A stretch of DNA of 64,000 nucleotides from M3007 sp046160625 (GTDB lineage Bacteria; Bacteroidota; Bacteroidia; Chitinophagales; Saprospiraceae), in assembly GCA_046160625.1 (NCBI GenBank), contig JBJXGZ010000107.1:25168-89167 (forward strand), in the 5' to 3' direction. A program made the translations under genes and the position numbers. The notes under the pieces are model-generated. The model saw only the letters and a program-made list of their open reading frames with translations. It searched no databases and was not told the origin of the DNA. Of this stretch, positions 1 to 9,900 are shown in pieces. The first letter of the stretch is position 1. Every line of letters begins with the position of its first letter.

Positions 1-3000
1 GGTGTTCGCACGGGGCTGTTGTGGGGGTTTTTGTCCTTGAGCGCAGTGACCGTCTGGCAATGGGTGGCCCTGCCGCTCATGCACTATTTCCATCTGGGGA
101 AAGTCATCAGCCACGAAAAAGCGGCCAGCATTATCGGCGAGCATTTCACAAACGTGAAGGATAAGTTGTTGAATATCTTGCAGTTGAAACAGCAGAGCAA
201 CAATGCCATATACGCCGAACTCATCAACGCAAGCATCAACCAAAAAAGCGAGGAAATCAGGATTGTGCCATTTCAGGCAGCCATTGACCTGGGCAAAAAC
301 CGCAAATACCTGCGCTACGCCCTGCCACCTGTAATGTTGCTCTTGTTCCTGCTTCTGGGTGCGCCCAATATCCTCCGCGAAGGCACAATGCGCCTTTGGA
401 ACAGCGGCACCAAGTTTGAGAAACCCGCCCCGTTCAAGTTTTTGATCAATCCGGACTCGCTTCGCGCAGTGCAGTTTTCCGACTTTGTGCTGAACGTGAA
501 GGTGGACGGTGCTGTGCTGCCCAACGAGGTGTTTATCTCGCTTGGAAACGTGCAGTACCGCCTCGAAAAGAACGCCGCCAACCTGTTCTCCTACAAATTC
601 ACAAACGTCCAGAAAGATACCGAATTCAAATTGTTCTCCGCTGGTGTGGAAAGTCGCGATTATACCCTGAACGTATTGCGCAAACCAAACATCCTGTCGT
701 TCAATACCAAACTTAATTTCCCCGCCTACATCGGACGCGCCAACGAGGAACTTTCCAATGTGGGAGACCTCGTAGTGCCGCAGGGCACGGATATTGGCTG
801 GGTGTTCAACGCTCAAAATACAGACAACCTGCAGCTTCGCTTTGGCTCGAACGCCGGGGAAGAGGCCAAACGTTTCGACGACGAACTTTTCCAATTCCGC
901 CGCCGTGCGCTCAAAGACGAGACATACAAACTTTATTTAAGCAACTCGATCCTGCAAGGCGCCGACTCGGTGGCCTACACCATCACGGTCATCCCTGACC
1001 TGCACCCGCAGATTTCGGTAGAAGAATTCAAAGACAGCTCGAATCTGCGTCTCGCCTTTTTTGCCGGCGATGCTTCGGACGATTACGGTATTCAAACCCT
1101 GACATTCAATTACCAAATCAAAAAAGCAAAGGGCGGGCAACTGCCGTTGAATAGCAGTAAAATCGGAAATCCTACTGGCAAGCAATCTCTATACGACTAC
1201 TCCTGGGACATCAGTAACCTCAACCTGGAACCGGGCGATGAGGTGCAATACTATTTCGAAGTATTCGACAATGACGGTGTCAACGGATCGAAAAGCGCGC
1301 GCACTGGTCTAATGACCTACAAAATGCCCACGCTCGACGAGTTCCGTCAGCAGCAAGCGGACAACTCCGAGGAAATCAAAAAAGACCTGGAAAAGGCCTT
1401 GAAAGAGAGTCTGAAAATTCAGGAAGACCTGAAAAAACTTCGCGATAAAGTGCTGCAAAAGAAGGAATTGGACTGGCAGACCCGCAAGGAAATGGAAAAA
1501 CTAATGGACCGCCAAAAGCAACTCCAACTGGAATTGGAGCAGGCCAAGCAGACTTTTGACGAGAACAAACAACAACAAAAAGAATTCAACCAAGAAAACC
1601 CTCAATTGCAGGAAAAGCAGGAGAAGTTGGAAAAAATGTTCGAGGAAACCATGAACGAGGACATGAAAAAACTCCTTGAAGACATCCAGAGACTCCTAGA
1701 AGAACAGAACAAGGATGAGATGCTGGAGAAAATGGAAGACATGCAAATGAGCAACGAGGAACTCAATAAAGAACTGGAACGCCTTGAAGAGCTCTACAAG
1801 CAACTTGAAGTGGAACAAATGCTCGACCAACAAATAGAGCAATTGGAAGAATTGGCCAAAGAACAAGAGGAACTCGCCAAGGAAACAGAGGAAGAGAAAA
1901 AAGGAACGGAAGAACTTGAAAAAGAGCAGCAAAACCTCAACGAGAAGTTGGAGGAGTTGGACAAGAAGATGGACGAACTTTTGAAAAAGAACGAGGAGTT
2001 GAAACGTCCTGAAAAGATTGAGGACAACCAACAAGAGATGAATGACGCGAAGCAGGAACAGAAAGAGGCGAAGGAAAATATCAACAAAAAAGACAACAAA
2101 AAAGCGGGCAAAAAGCAAAAGTCGGCGGCCAACAAAATGAAGGAGATGGCCAATAAGATGAAGCAGGGAAAGGAAAGCGGTGAGCAAGAACAAATGGAGG
2201 AAGACCTCAAAACAATCCGCCAATTGTTGGAGAATCTCGTTGGCTTGTCGTTCGCACAGGAACAAAACAAAAAAGACGTGGAAACCACCACGCCCAACAC
2301 GCCGCGCTATGTCGAACTGTCCCAGCAGCAGTACAAAATCAAAGACGATTTCAAACTGGTGGAAGACAGCCTCCAAGCCCTCGCCACACGCCAGTTCCAG
2401 CTTGAAGGCATCATCACGGAGAAGGTTACAGAAGTGAAAGCCAACCTCAAAAACAGCCTCGAAGAACTCGAAGAACGCCGTACCAACACCGCCAACGAAT
2501 ACCAGCACCGCACTATGAAGGGGCTGAACGACCTTGCGCTTTTGCTTGCCGAATCCATGCAGCAAATGCAGGAACAAATGGCCGCTGATATGCCCGGAAG
2601 TCAAAGTTGCGACAAACCCGGCAAAGGCAAGGGAAAAGGCAAAGGAAAGGGGAAAGGGGACGGAGAACCCAAAGACAAGATGAGCAAAGGCCAGGAGGAC
2701 ATCAATAAAATCATGAAGGACCTCAAAGAGCGGCTCGAAAAACAAGGCAAAGAAAAGGGTGGTAAAGAGAAACCTGGCGGCGGTGGAGGTGGCACAAATC
2801 CCGGCAACAGCAAAGAATTCGCGCAACTCGCCGCCAAACAAGCGGCCATCCGCGATGCACTCCGCAAACTACAAAAAGAAAAACAGGAGCAAGGCAAAGG
2901 CGACAAAGCCCTCGACGATATCATGGACGAGATGAACAAGATCGAGATTGATCTCGTCAACAAAAAACTGACCAACGACATGCTCCAGCGCCAGGAACAA

Positions 3001-3222
3001 ATCCTGACTCGTCTGCTCGAACACGAAAAAGCCGAGCGCGAGCGCGAGCAGGACGAACAGCGCGAAGCGGAAGCGGCCCGTCAGCAACAGCCAAAAATGC
3101 CACCCGCACTGGAAGAATACCTGAAAAAACGCCGCGCCGAAGTGGAGCAGTTCCGCACGGTCAGCCCGGCTTTGAAGCCTTATTACAAGCAGCTGGTTGA
3201 GGAGTATTTGAAGGGGAAGTAG
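1..3222 (+). CDS. DUF4175 family membrane/coiled-coil protein (5' end outside window)
   Basis: The reading frame is open from base 1 with no start, so the gene is 5'-truncated by the window; a TTG at 19 is only an internal codon. Hydrophobic segments lie near the visible N-terminus (about nt 15-90) and at nt 315-375. A beta-rich, probably extracytoplasmic part follows to about nt 1330. From nt 1350 to the stop the protein is very rich in Glu, Lys and Gln with heptad character, which indicates long coiled coils. They are interrupted by a Gly/Lys tract (nt 2620-2660) and a Gly-rich tract (nt 2770-2810). This order fits the Bacteroidota DUF4175 family, whose role is unknown. The family call is by recognition, not by a search. 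A hairpin follows the stop. Confidence 0.8.
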   Translation, partial: GVRTGLLWGFLSLSAVTVWQWVALPLMHYFHLGKVISHEKAASIIGEHFTNVKDKLLNILQLKQQSNNAIYAELINASINQKSEEIRIVPFQAAIDLGKNRKYLRYALPPVMLLLFLLLGAPNILREGTMRLWNSGTKFEKPAPFKFLINPDSLRAVQFSDFVLNVKVDGAVLPNEVFISLGNVQYRLEKNAANLFSYKFTNVQKDTEFKLFSAGVESRDYTLNVLRKPNILSFNTKLNFPAYIGRANEELSNVGDLVVPQGTDIGWVFNAQNTDNLQLRFGSNAGEEAKRFDDELFQFRRRALKDETYKLYLSNSILQGADSVAYTITVIPDLHPQISVEEFKDSSNLRLAFFAGDASDDYGIQTLTFNYQIKKAKGGQLPLNSSKIGNPTGKQSLYDYSWDISNLNLEPGDEVQYYFEVFDNDGVNGSKSARTGLMTYKMPTLDEFRQQQADNSEEIKKDLEKALKESLKIQEDLKKLRDKVLQKKELDWQTRKEMEKLMDRQKQLQLELEQAKQTFDENKQQQKEFNQENPQLQEKQEKLEKMFEETMNEDMKKLLEDIQRLLEEQNKDEMLEKMEDMQMSNEELNKELERLEELYKQLEVEQMLDQQIEQLEELAKEQEELAKETEEEKKGTEELEKEQQNLNEKLEELDKKMDELLKKNEELKRPEKIEDNQQEMNDAKQEQKEAKENINKKDNKKAGKKQKSAANKMKEMANKMKQGKESGEQEQMEEDLKTIRQLLENLVGLSFAQEQNKKDVETTTPNTPRYVELSQQQYKIKDDFKLVEDSLQALATRQFQLEGIITEKVTEVKANLKNSLEELEERRTNTANEYQHRTMKGLNDLALLLAESMQQMQEQMAADMPGSQSCDKPGKGKGKGKGKGKGDGEPKDKMSKGQEDINKIMKDLKERLEKQGKEKGGKEKPGGGGGGTNPGNSKEFAQLAAKQAAIRDALRKLQKEKQEQGKGDKALDDIMDEMNKIEIDLVNKKLTNDMLQRQEQILTRLLEHEKAEREREQDEQREAEAARQQQPKMPPALEEYLKKRRAEVEQFRTVSPALKPYYKQLVEEYLKGK

Positions 3223-3253
3223 TTGCCAACTTTAGTTGGCAGACAGTAATAAA

Positions 3254-3288
3254 CATGAGTCATCCCGGATTTTCTGGGGTGGCTCATG
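3254..3288 (+). terminator. Hairpin downstream of the DUF4175 gene
   Basis: Arms 3254-3266 and 3276-3288 pair over 13 positions with two G-U pairs and a 9-nt loop. A weak T-rich stretch follows. A smaller CCAACT/AGTTGG hairpin lies just after the stop. A terminator role is inferred from position. Confidence 0.45.
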
Positions 3289-3305
3289 TCATTTTAGGGT
3301 ATCTA

Positions 3306-3479
3306 GGTGCGTAGTCCCGATTCCATCGGGATCGGTAGAAATCGGCCATTGCGAATTGATTTGGAGGTGCGTAGCACCGGAACTTGTGTGCACGATCGAG
3401 ATAGTTTCGGTGCTACGCACCTCCTAAACGATTGAAAACGAAATTTCTACCGATCCCGATGGAATCGGGACTACGCACC
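3306..3479. repeat. Nested inverted repeat with GTGCGTAGCACC core
   Basis: Two palindromic pairs are nested. The outer arms 3306-3342 and 3443-3479 are a perfect 37-bp inverted repeat. The inner arms 3363-3384 and 3403-3424 match over 22 bp with one mismatch and carry GGTGCGTAGCACC, itself nearly palindromic. All four arms begin with GGTGCGTAG, so the element looks like two related palindromes, one inside the other. It fills most of the 373-base gap between genes. No coding capacity is apparent. It resembles a REP/REPIN-type element in form; mobility or copy number elsewhere cannot be seen here. Confidence 0.85.
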
Positions 3480-3562
3480 CATTTCGAAAAGTTCGGGATG
3501 AATCATGTTTGTTTGTTACTTTTTTGACATACCTGTGTACAAAAAGTATAACTTTATATGAT

Positions 3563-3570
3563 TACCTTTG
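3563..3570 (+). promoter_or_regulatory. Candidate Bacteroidota -7 box (TACCTTTG)
   Basis: TACCTTTG matches the Bacteroidota TAnnTTTG box and lies 25 bases before the first start codon of the small two-gene operon. No convincing -33 TTTG at the expected spacing was seen. Confidence 0.5.
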
Positions 3571-3595
3571 AGTCAAGCATTCTCCACAAAATCTC

Positions 3596-3805
3596 ATGAC
3601 ACGAGAACAGATTCTTCTCGAAATATCTCTCCTTGAATTTGAAGAGGAAAAAATAAAACAACAAATGCGTTGGCACGCCACTTTCCCTGAATTTGTGCCG
3701 GGAGGAAAAAGAGCAGCCAATGATTTTATAAACGAAGGCTTAGACAAACTTCTGGACATCAAAGAATTGCAAAATTTTTGGTACAAAAAATTACAGGAAT
3801 TATGA
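3596..3805 (+). CDS. Small alpha-helical protein, unknown function
   Basis: A 69-residue protein starting MTREQILLEISLLE, charged and predicted helical, with no signal peptide or membrane segment. I do not recognise a family. It starts 25 bases after a TACCTTTG box. Its TGA stop overlaps the ATG of the next gene (ATGA), so the two are very probably translationally coupled. Two short overlapping genes with their own promoter resemble a toxin-antitoxin layout, but no toxin motif is visible, so that remains a guess. Confidence 0.65.
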   Translation: MTREQILLEISLLEFEEEKIKQQMRWHATFPEFVPGGKRAANDFINEGLDKLLDIKELQNFWYKKLQEL

Positions 3806-4056
3806 CAGCTACAATCGAAGAGAAATCTGTCTCCCTAAATTATGAATCGCTCGAAAAAGAGTGGTTTTCGCTTGTTTCCAAACAAGAGAAAGCAGCGTTC
3901 TGGGAAAAAATGAGCACACTTTTATCCGAACTGGACCAAACCAAAATCAACCTGTTTTTCGAGCAACTCTACCAAAGTGCCAAAGACGTTTCTGATCGTT
4001 TGGAACTGGCTAAAAAACGCGCTGAGTTGGCAGGCTTTAAAAACCAAGCTGCTTGA
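3802..4056 (+). CDS. Small alpha-helical protein, second gene of a coupled pair
   Basis: An 84-residue protein starting MTATIEEKSVSLNYES. I chose the ATG at 3802 because it overlaps the stop of the previous gene as ATGA; a start at 3778 would overlap that gene by 28 bases. The composition is helical and rich in Lys, Glu and Leu. There is no signal peptide and no family I can name. A strong hairpin at 4092-4130 ends the unit. The function probably depends on the partner upstream. Confidence 0.65.
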   Translation: MTATIEEKSVSLNYESLEKEWFSLVSKQEKAAFWEKMSTLLSELDQTKINLFFEQLYQSAKDVSDRLELAKKRAELAGFKNQAA

Positions 4057-4091
4057 TTGGAAAGTAGCCACCAATTTTAGTTGGCAGATAG

Positions 4092-4130
4092 AAAATCGGG
4101 CATTTCGCGTGGAGCGGGATGCCCGATTTT
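4092..4130. terminator. Strong bidirectional-type terminator hairpin
   Basis: AAAATCGGGCAT (4092-4103) and ATGCCCGATTTT (4119-4130) form a perfect 12-bp stem with a 15-nt loop. The A-rich left edge and T-rich right edge could serve either strand. It ends the small two-gene operon and lies before the SDR start at 4224. Confidence 0.75.
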
Positions 4131-4223
4131 GATTGCCTCTGGGTAGCCCCGCACACCCGCCAGTTGAGACGTTCAAACAAACCACCGTATTTGTTGTTTT
4201 TACGCAAAATAGCAAGAATTGCC

Positions 4224-4922
4224 ATGCAGCATTACTTAATAATCGGGGCTTCCAGTGGTATTGGAAAAGAATTGGCAAGGCAACTTGCCGAATCTGGAAA
4301 GCAAGTGATAGCAACATACAATAAAAATCAACCAACTGCCGAATTTCCTAATATACGTTTTCATCAATTGGATGTATTAGAAGAGTCCATTTCTTTAGAT
4401 TTTTTACCTGATGAATTGGCGGGATTCGTTTATTGCCCCGGCAGTATTAACCTCAAATCTTTTGAAAGAATCAAACCTGCAGATTTTGAATTAGATTATA
4501 AGCTGCAGGTAGCTGGAGCCATCAAACTTCTTCAGATGGTTTTACCACGATTAAAGAAGTCTGCAAACGCTTCAATCGTTTTGTTTTCTACAGTTGCTGT
4601 ACAAACCGGTTTGCCATTTCATACCCAGGTGTCGGCTTCTAAAGGCGCACTTGAAGGGCTAACCAGAGCATTGGCAGCTGAATACGCTCCTAAAATAAGG
4701 GTAAACTGTATTGCACCGTCTTTAACCGATACTCCTTTAGCCGCTTCCTTATTAAATAATGAACAGAAGCGGGAGGCCAATGCATTGCGGCATCCTCTAA
4801 AAAGAATAGGCACTCCTGAAGACATTGCAAACATGGCAGCCTTTTTACTGTCCGAAAAATCTGCATGGATAACAGGGCAAATTTTACATGTAGACGGAGG
4901 TATGGCTAATTTGAAGAGTTAA
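4224..4922 (+). CDS. SDR-family oxidoreductase-like protein lacking the catalytic Tyr
   Basis: A 232-residue Rossmann-fold protein. I chose ATG 4224 because the NAD(P)-binding motif GASSGIG then falls at residues 8-14, as usual, and the terminator lies upstream. The C-terminal end (SAWITGQILHVDGGMA) is classic SDR. The active-site segment reads QVSASKGAL: Lys140 is present, but the Tyr of the YxxxK motif is Val136, and the usual cofactor-side NNAG is replaced by YCPGS. It may bind a nucleotide without classical dehydrogenase chemistry. The DUF2805 gene follows 12 bases later. From memory this SDR subgroup and DUF2805 often travel with cryptochrome/photolyase genes; none is in this window. Confidence 0.85.
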   Translation: MQHYLIIGASSGIGKELARQLAESGKQVIATYNKNQPTAEFPNIRFHQLDVLEESISLDFLPDELAGFVYCPGSINLKSFERIKPADFELDYKLQVAGAIKLLQMVLPRLKKSANASIVLFSTVAVQTGLPFHTQVSASKGALEGLTRALAAEYAPKIRVNCIAPSLTDTPLAASLLNNEQKREANALRHPLKRIGTPEDIANMAAFLLSEKSAWITGQILHVDGGMANLKS

Positions 4923-4934
4923 ACAATTGTATCA

Positions 4935-5204
4935 ATGGAACTAAAAGATATTGACAGGATAATTGAAATGGCATGGGAAGACAGAACGCCGTTTGAAGCT
5001 ATCAAAATACAGTTTGGTTTTTCAGAGGCTGATGTAATTGCACTTATGCGAAAAGAATTGAAACGTAGCAGTTTTAATTTGTGGCGAAAGAGGGTAAATA
5101 GTGGCATAAGTCAAAAGCATGCTCAGAAGAGAAATCCTGACATAACCCGTTTCAAATCCAGTCTGCAAAAAGTTATTTCCAGGAATAAAATAAGTAAGCG
5201 TTAG
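4935..5204 (+). CDS. DUF2805 / TIGR03643 family protein
   Basis: An 89-residue basic protein with the family signature IIEMAWEDRTPFEAI, followed by FGFSEADVIALMRKELK and SFNLWRKRV. The family is a small helical, possibly DNA-binding, protein of unknown role. The C-terminus is lysine/arginine rich. The gene starts 12 bases after the SDR stop and is probably co-transcribed with it. The family call rests on the conserved block and is fairly secure; the function is not known. Confidence 0.8.
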   Translation: MELKDIDRIIEMAWEDRTPFEAIKIQFGFSEADVIALMRKELKRSSFNLWRKRVNSGISQKHAQKRNPDITRFKSSLQKVISRNKISKR

Positions 5205-5229
5205 CATGGTTTTTCAATAGGCAGAACAC

Positions 5230-6624
5230 TCAGCCCAACATTTCCAAAAACCACTCCTTCTCTGTCAAAATCTCCTCTCCCACAATAGCGGCCCGCAAGG
5301 CTTCCACCACCTCCTTTTTCTTGAAATCGAGGGCCATCAACTGCTGCGTATAGGCTACGATCAGGCCGTAATTGGTGCGGTGATAGCCGATGCTCGTGTG
5401 CCGTTTGATGTAGTTTTTCATGCCTTTCAGGTGGCTTTCCAAAAGGTCAAATTCTTCGGATTCGTAGAAGATCTTTAATTGCAAAGTCTTGACTGTCAGA
5501 TTGTTAATCAAGTCCTTGTAATCGGAGCGTTGCAGGTTCAGGAGTGCAGTTTTGAAATCGCGGCGAGCGTAAGCCACGCGCGCTAGACCGAGGCTGGCTG
5601 TGACCTCTCGCCATTGGCGTTCGAGCAGGTTTTTATGGTCCAGAATAAATTTTTGTACCCAATCCAACTCGCCTATTCTGAGTGCGATGGCGATGATGTT
5701 GTTGAAGGCAAAACGCGAGATCTGCCCGTTTTCCAACAATAGATTGCGGGATAAGGCGCCTTTGTACAAATCGAGCGTAGCCCGGAGCCAGCCTTCTGCC
5801 GATTGATTGATTTTTTTGATACCAAAATTGATCGCCAACAGGTAGAGTGTGCGCAACTCATCAGGTGGAAAAACTTCGGCATGGGCTGTGAGAATTGCCA
5901 TGAACTTTTCAAAATGCCGTTCTGCCCCAGCCAGATCAATCTGGAATTTATAACAGTAATAGTACAACCCCGCAGCGGGCGTTTCCAAAAGATTTCCAGC
6001 TTCAACATGGGCTAAAATCTCGTTCAGCAGTCCGATATGGTATTCTGCCTTAAATACTGTTTGGTGGGAAACCGCCACACATGCCAAACGCAATTTCCGG
6101 GCAATAAAGGCCGTATCCATCAGATCAGAAGTGGCTTGAAGATTAAACACTTCTGTTCGCAGCGTAAGCGAATCGAATTGGTAACGCTCCCATTCCACCA
6201 GGTTCAGGTCGTGGAAATAATCGGCATGGCGCCAGGATTGCTGCTCCCGGTTTTGGCGGGCTTCCCGGAGCGTGATGTTGAAGTGTTTCCCAAGATTCCG
6301 CTTTCGGTACGCGGCAGCAAGCCGGATCTTTGCACGTCCTTCGTCCTGGAATTTCTCTGAGTAAGCAAGGTATTTTTCCAACAGAGTCAGGAGGGCCGAA
6401 TTGATCTGACGTGCCTTGACTCCGCCTTCAGTCTTGTTTAGCACGGCTGCTGCTTCCGCATCTTTGGGCAACCGCCCGGCACGACGGCATCCATCCAGAT
6501 AGTCGAACAGCAGGATGGGCTGCTGCCGCGCATTGAAAAAGGGAGAGCGGACAAATTTGCCAAACGCGCGCGCTTCTGCCGCCGTGAGCGAAGCAAATGC
6601 TTCCCAGAGAAGTGTTTTTTCCAT
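5230..6624 (-). CDS. Helical-solenoid protein, 464 aa, paralogue of 15568-16962
   Basis: I chose ATG 6624 (MEKTLLWEAF); the reading frame extends further upstream but into AT-rich intergenic sequence. The protein is almost all alpha-helical and appears solenoid-like (TPR-like helices), cytosolic, without signal peptide. The motif KFVRSPFFN near residue 25 is shared with the paralogue (KFVRSPYHV), and the similarity runs to the C-terminus (GYHRTNYGLIV against GYHRDNYSAIV; ILTEKEWFLEMLG against VLTEKDWLLGELE). Both copies are the same length and both are divergent from a large T9SS surface protein. Function unknown; a role linked to those surface proteins is inferred only from the repeated layout. 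Confidence 0.8.
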   Translation of the reverse strand: MEKTLLWEAFASLTAAEARAFGKFVRSPFFNARQQPILLFDYLDGCRRAGRLPKDAEAAAVLNKTEGGVKARQINSALLTLLEKYLAYSEKFQDEGRAKIRLAAAYRKRNLGKHFNITLREARQNREQQSWRHADYFHDLNLVEWERYQFDSLTLRTEVFNLQATSDLMDTAFIARKLRLACVAVSHQTVFKAEYHIGLLNEILAHVEAGNLLETPAAGLYYYCYKFQIDLAGAERHFEKFMAILTAHAEVFPPDELRTLYLLAINFGIKKINQSAEGWLRATLDLYKGALSRNLLLENGQISRFAFNNIIAIALRIGELDWVQKFILDHKNLLERQWREVTASLGLARVAYARRDFKTALLNLQRSDYKDLINNLTVKTLQLKIFYESEEFDLLESHLKGMKNYIKRHTSIGYHRTNYGLIVAYTQQLMALDFKKKEVVEALRAAIVGEEILTEKEWFLEMLG

Positions 6625-6826
6625 GTTATCATCGTTTTGGTTGCCACTAATTGCACTAATTATCAATAACAGAGCACCCAATTGGTGTAAATTGGTGTAA
6701 TTAATGACAAACAAATTTTCAACAAAGAAAGCGCGATTAAATTTACTTTTTTATTTTAAGTATTTAACAATCAATTATTTAATTTTTATTTGTAAAAAAT
6801 GAGGGGAACAAGTTTGAAAAAATGTC

Positions 6827-6858
6827 TTTGCACAGCCAAGCAGCAAGCCTAATATTTG
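6827..6858 (+). promoter_or_regulatory. Candidate promoter of the SprB-repeat protein
   Basis: TTTG (6827-6830) and TTTG (6855-6858) are 24 bases apart, the spacing expected for Bacteroidota -33 and -7 elements. The -33 TTTG is preceded by AAAAATGTC. The same AAAAATGTC-yTTG-N24-TTTGTA arrangement occurs before the equivalent gene at 17234. The TA of the -7 box is displaced by one base. The rest of the 345-base gap is AT-rich with no other signal I can support. Confidence 0.45.
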
Positions 6859-6969
6859 TAGCATCAAAGGACTGTCAAGAAAAATCGCCCCCTGTATTTC
6901 TCTCATTGGCACAACGCTTTCAACAATTCGATGTGCAACAAATTTGAAAAGCCACTAATTATAATACCT

Positions 6970-9900
6970 ATGCGCTACACTTTTTTACTCCTGCTTTTAT
7001 GCCTGTTGGTGGGCGCTCATACTGCCCAAGCACAATGCAGCACCGAGGCTGTGGTTACGAATGTTACCTGTTTCGGACTGAGCAACGGCAGTATCAACCT
7101 AAACAACAACGTTGGCACCGCGCCATTCACTTATGTTTGGTCGAACAACCAAACAGACGAGGACATCTCGGGTTTGGTCGCAGGTACATACACCTGTACC
7201 GTCACGGATGCTTTGAGTTGTGTGACAGTCGTTGAGGCTTTGGTAACAGAATCTCCCGCGCTCTCCGTTTCCGCACTAGGCGGCACATTAACTTGCATTA
7301 CTCCAAGCCTTGTAATTCAAACTACGGTGACCGGAGGCACTCCTCCCTACGCATACGCCTGGAGCAATAGTGTAACCACGGGGAATCCTGTGGTAAATAT
7401 TCCTGGTACTTATACTGTGACAATAACAGACGCTCTAGGCTGTACCGCTACTGCGCAAACCATTGTAAATCAAGATACGAACGGTCCAACCTGCTCTATT
7501 TTACCCCCGGACATTTTGACATGTTATTCTCCAACAATTGCCTTGGATGCAAGCTGCGGAGGGGGGGGCAATTTTACGTATCAATGGACAACCACATCCG
7601 GCAATATCGTAAGCGGGGCAAATTCCGCTATTGCAACGGTAGATGAACCAGGAACCTACGCTTTAGTCGCAGTCAACTCCGTAAATGGCTGTACTTCACA
7701 AAGCACGGTGTTTGTAACTCAAGATCAAAACCAGCCCATTGCTAATGCAGGGCCCGACATGTTGCTAACTTGTACCAATCCATCTTTACAACTCAACGGG
7801 TCGGGCAGTTCCGTAGGGCCCCAATTCAGCTATTTTTGGTCAGGCCCTGCAATCTTTAGCGGGCATACAACACTTACGCCAACGGTGGGTGATCAAGGAC
7901 TTTATAGCTTAATCGTAACCAATATTTTCAACGGCTGTACTGCTACAGACGATATGTTAGTGACATTTCTTGGCACTTTCCCAGTAGCTGATGCCGGGCC
8001 AGATATGGGCATTCCTTGTGGAGGGGGCGCTGTCACGCTTACATCGGCTGGATCAAGCGGGTCAAACCTTATTTTTCTCTGGAGCGGACCGGGTATCAAT
8101 GCCGCAAACCAGGATGAGCCCAACCCGGTAGTTGGTTTAGCAGGTACTTATTCCCTCACGGTAACGAACGCGCAAAACGGTTGCACTGCCAATGATGCGA
8201 CTACGGTGTTCCCTGGCCCGGTTATACCTGCCCAGCAATTCACCGTTACCCCGGTCTTATGCTTCGGAGGAAATACCGGGGCCATTGATCTTAGTGTCAA
8301 TTTTGGCACCCCGCCTTATGTCTTCAACTGGGGCAGTGGTGTCACAACAGAAGATCGCACAAACCTGACAGCCGGGACCTATACCGTGACAGTAGACGAT
8401 GCTACGACTTGTAATTACTACGCTCAAGTGAACGTGACCCAACCACCGCAACTCAATTTGGGGCTTCAAAAAACCAACAATACATGCAACGGCGCAGCAA
8501 ACGGTACCATAAACTTGTCTGTAAACGGTGCTACACAGCCCTATAATTTCCTTTGGAGCAACGGCCATACCGCGGAGGATTTAAACAATCTGGTTGCCGG
8601 AACTTACACCTGCACTGTAACCGACGCCAACGGATGCACCAGAACAACGAGTGCCACCATCACGCAGCCTGCTGCAATCGTGCTATCATACACGGTTGTG
8701 AATGTCCAATGCAATGGAGCAGCGTCTGGTATCATTGACCTGACGATTTCTGGTGGAGCACTTCCATATACCTATGATTGGAGCAACGATGGTCCGGAAC
8801 CTATTGACAACGACCCTCAAGATTGGTTAAATATTTTGGCGGGCACTTACACCGTTACCGTTACAGATGCCAATGGTTGCACCAAAACAATTAGTGCCAC
8901 CCTGACGCAGCCTCCTCCGTTTGTACTCAACCCGGCAAGCATTCAACCCAATTGTCTAAGTGCTGATGGAGCCATTGACCTTAGTCCAAGCGGCGGCGTA
9001 GTCCCCTACAATTATGTATGGAGTACCGGTGCAAACACACAGGATTTGACCAATGTGCCAGCGGGTACCTATACCGTGACCGTCGTAGATGCCAATTTTT
9101 GTCCACGAATCTTTTCTCTCAGCCTTTCTGATCAAGGCTTGGATGTCAATGCTGCAATTACTCCAATCAACTGTTTCGGTAGCTCGGATGGGAGCATAAA
9201 TCTGGATGTAACTGGCGGTGGATCTCCCTTCACATTTGTGTGGACAGGGCCAAACGGCTACACATCCAATACAGAAGACCCGACAGGTTTGAATTCGGGA
9301 GATTACATGGTTTCCATCACGTCTGCAACTGGCTGCGTGGCGATAGGCGGGCCCTATCTGATAAGCCAACCTCAGCAATTATCTGGTCAAATAGGTGGCA
9401 CAATGCGCTGTTTTGGGGCAAACGATGGGCAGGCAATTTTTGTCGCGTTTGGAGGGACTTCACCCTATACCTACCTGTGGTCGAATGGCGAAACCTTGCA
9501 GCACCTGTCGGGACTTTCAGAAGGCATATATATTGTTACAGTCACCGATGCCCTTGGGTGTTCGATTATATCACAGGACATTATGTTATTGGAACCCGCT
9601 GCAATAGAAATTTCATTTACAACCCTTTACAGCAATTGCGAAAGCACCGTGGTGGCGCCCATTGTTGTTGGTGGCTCTGGTGGATATCAATTTGCCTGGA
9701 ACAATGGCGTGCTGGATTCGCTGACGCAATTTTTCACTGCTGGCGACTATACACTTTCCATCACAGATGATAATAGTTGTGTGGTCTCTGCAAACTATAC
9801 TGCCCAGATACCAAGTGGATATTGCAGTCTGCTCCAGGGCCGGATTTATCAGGACACATTGGAAAACTGCCAATTTGATACCGAGCCATCCCTCAGCGGC

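Noticed and set aside
1696..2841. Long open frame on the reverse strand inside the DUF4175 gene
   Set aside because: It is rich in Phe, Leu and Val because it mirrors the Glu/Lys-rich coiled coil of the forward gene; no start context or family features.
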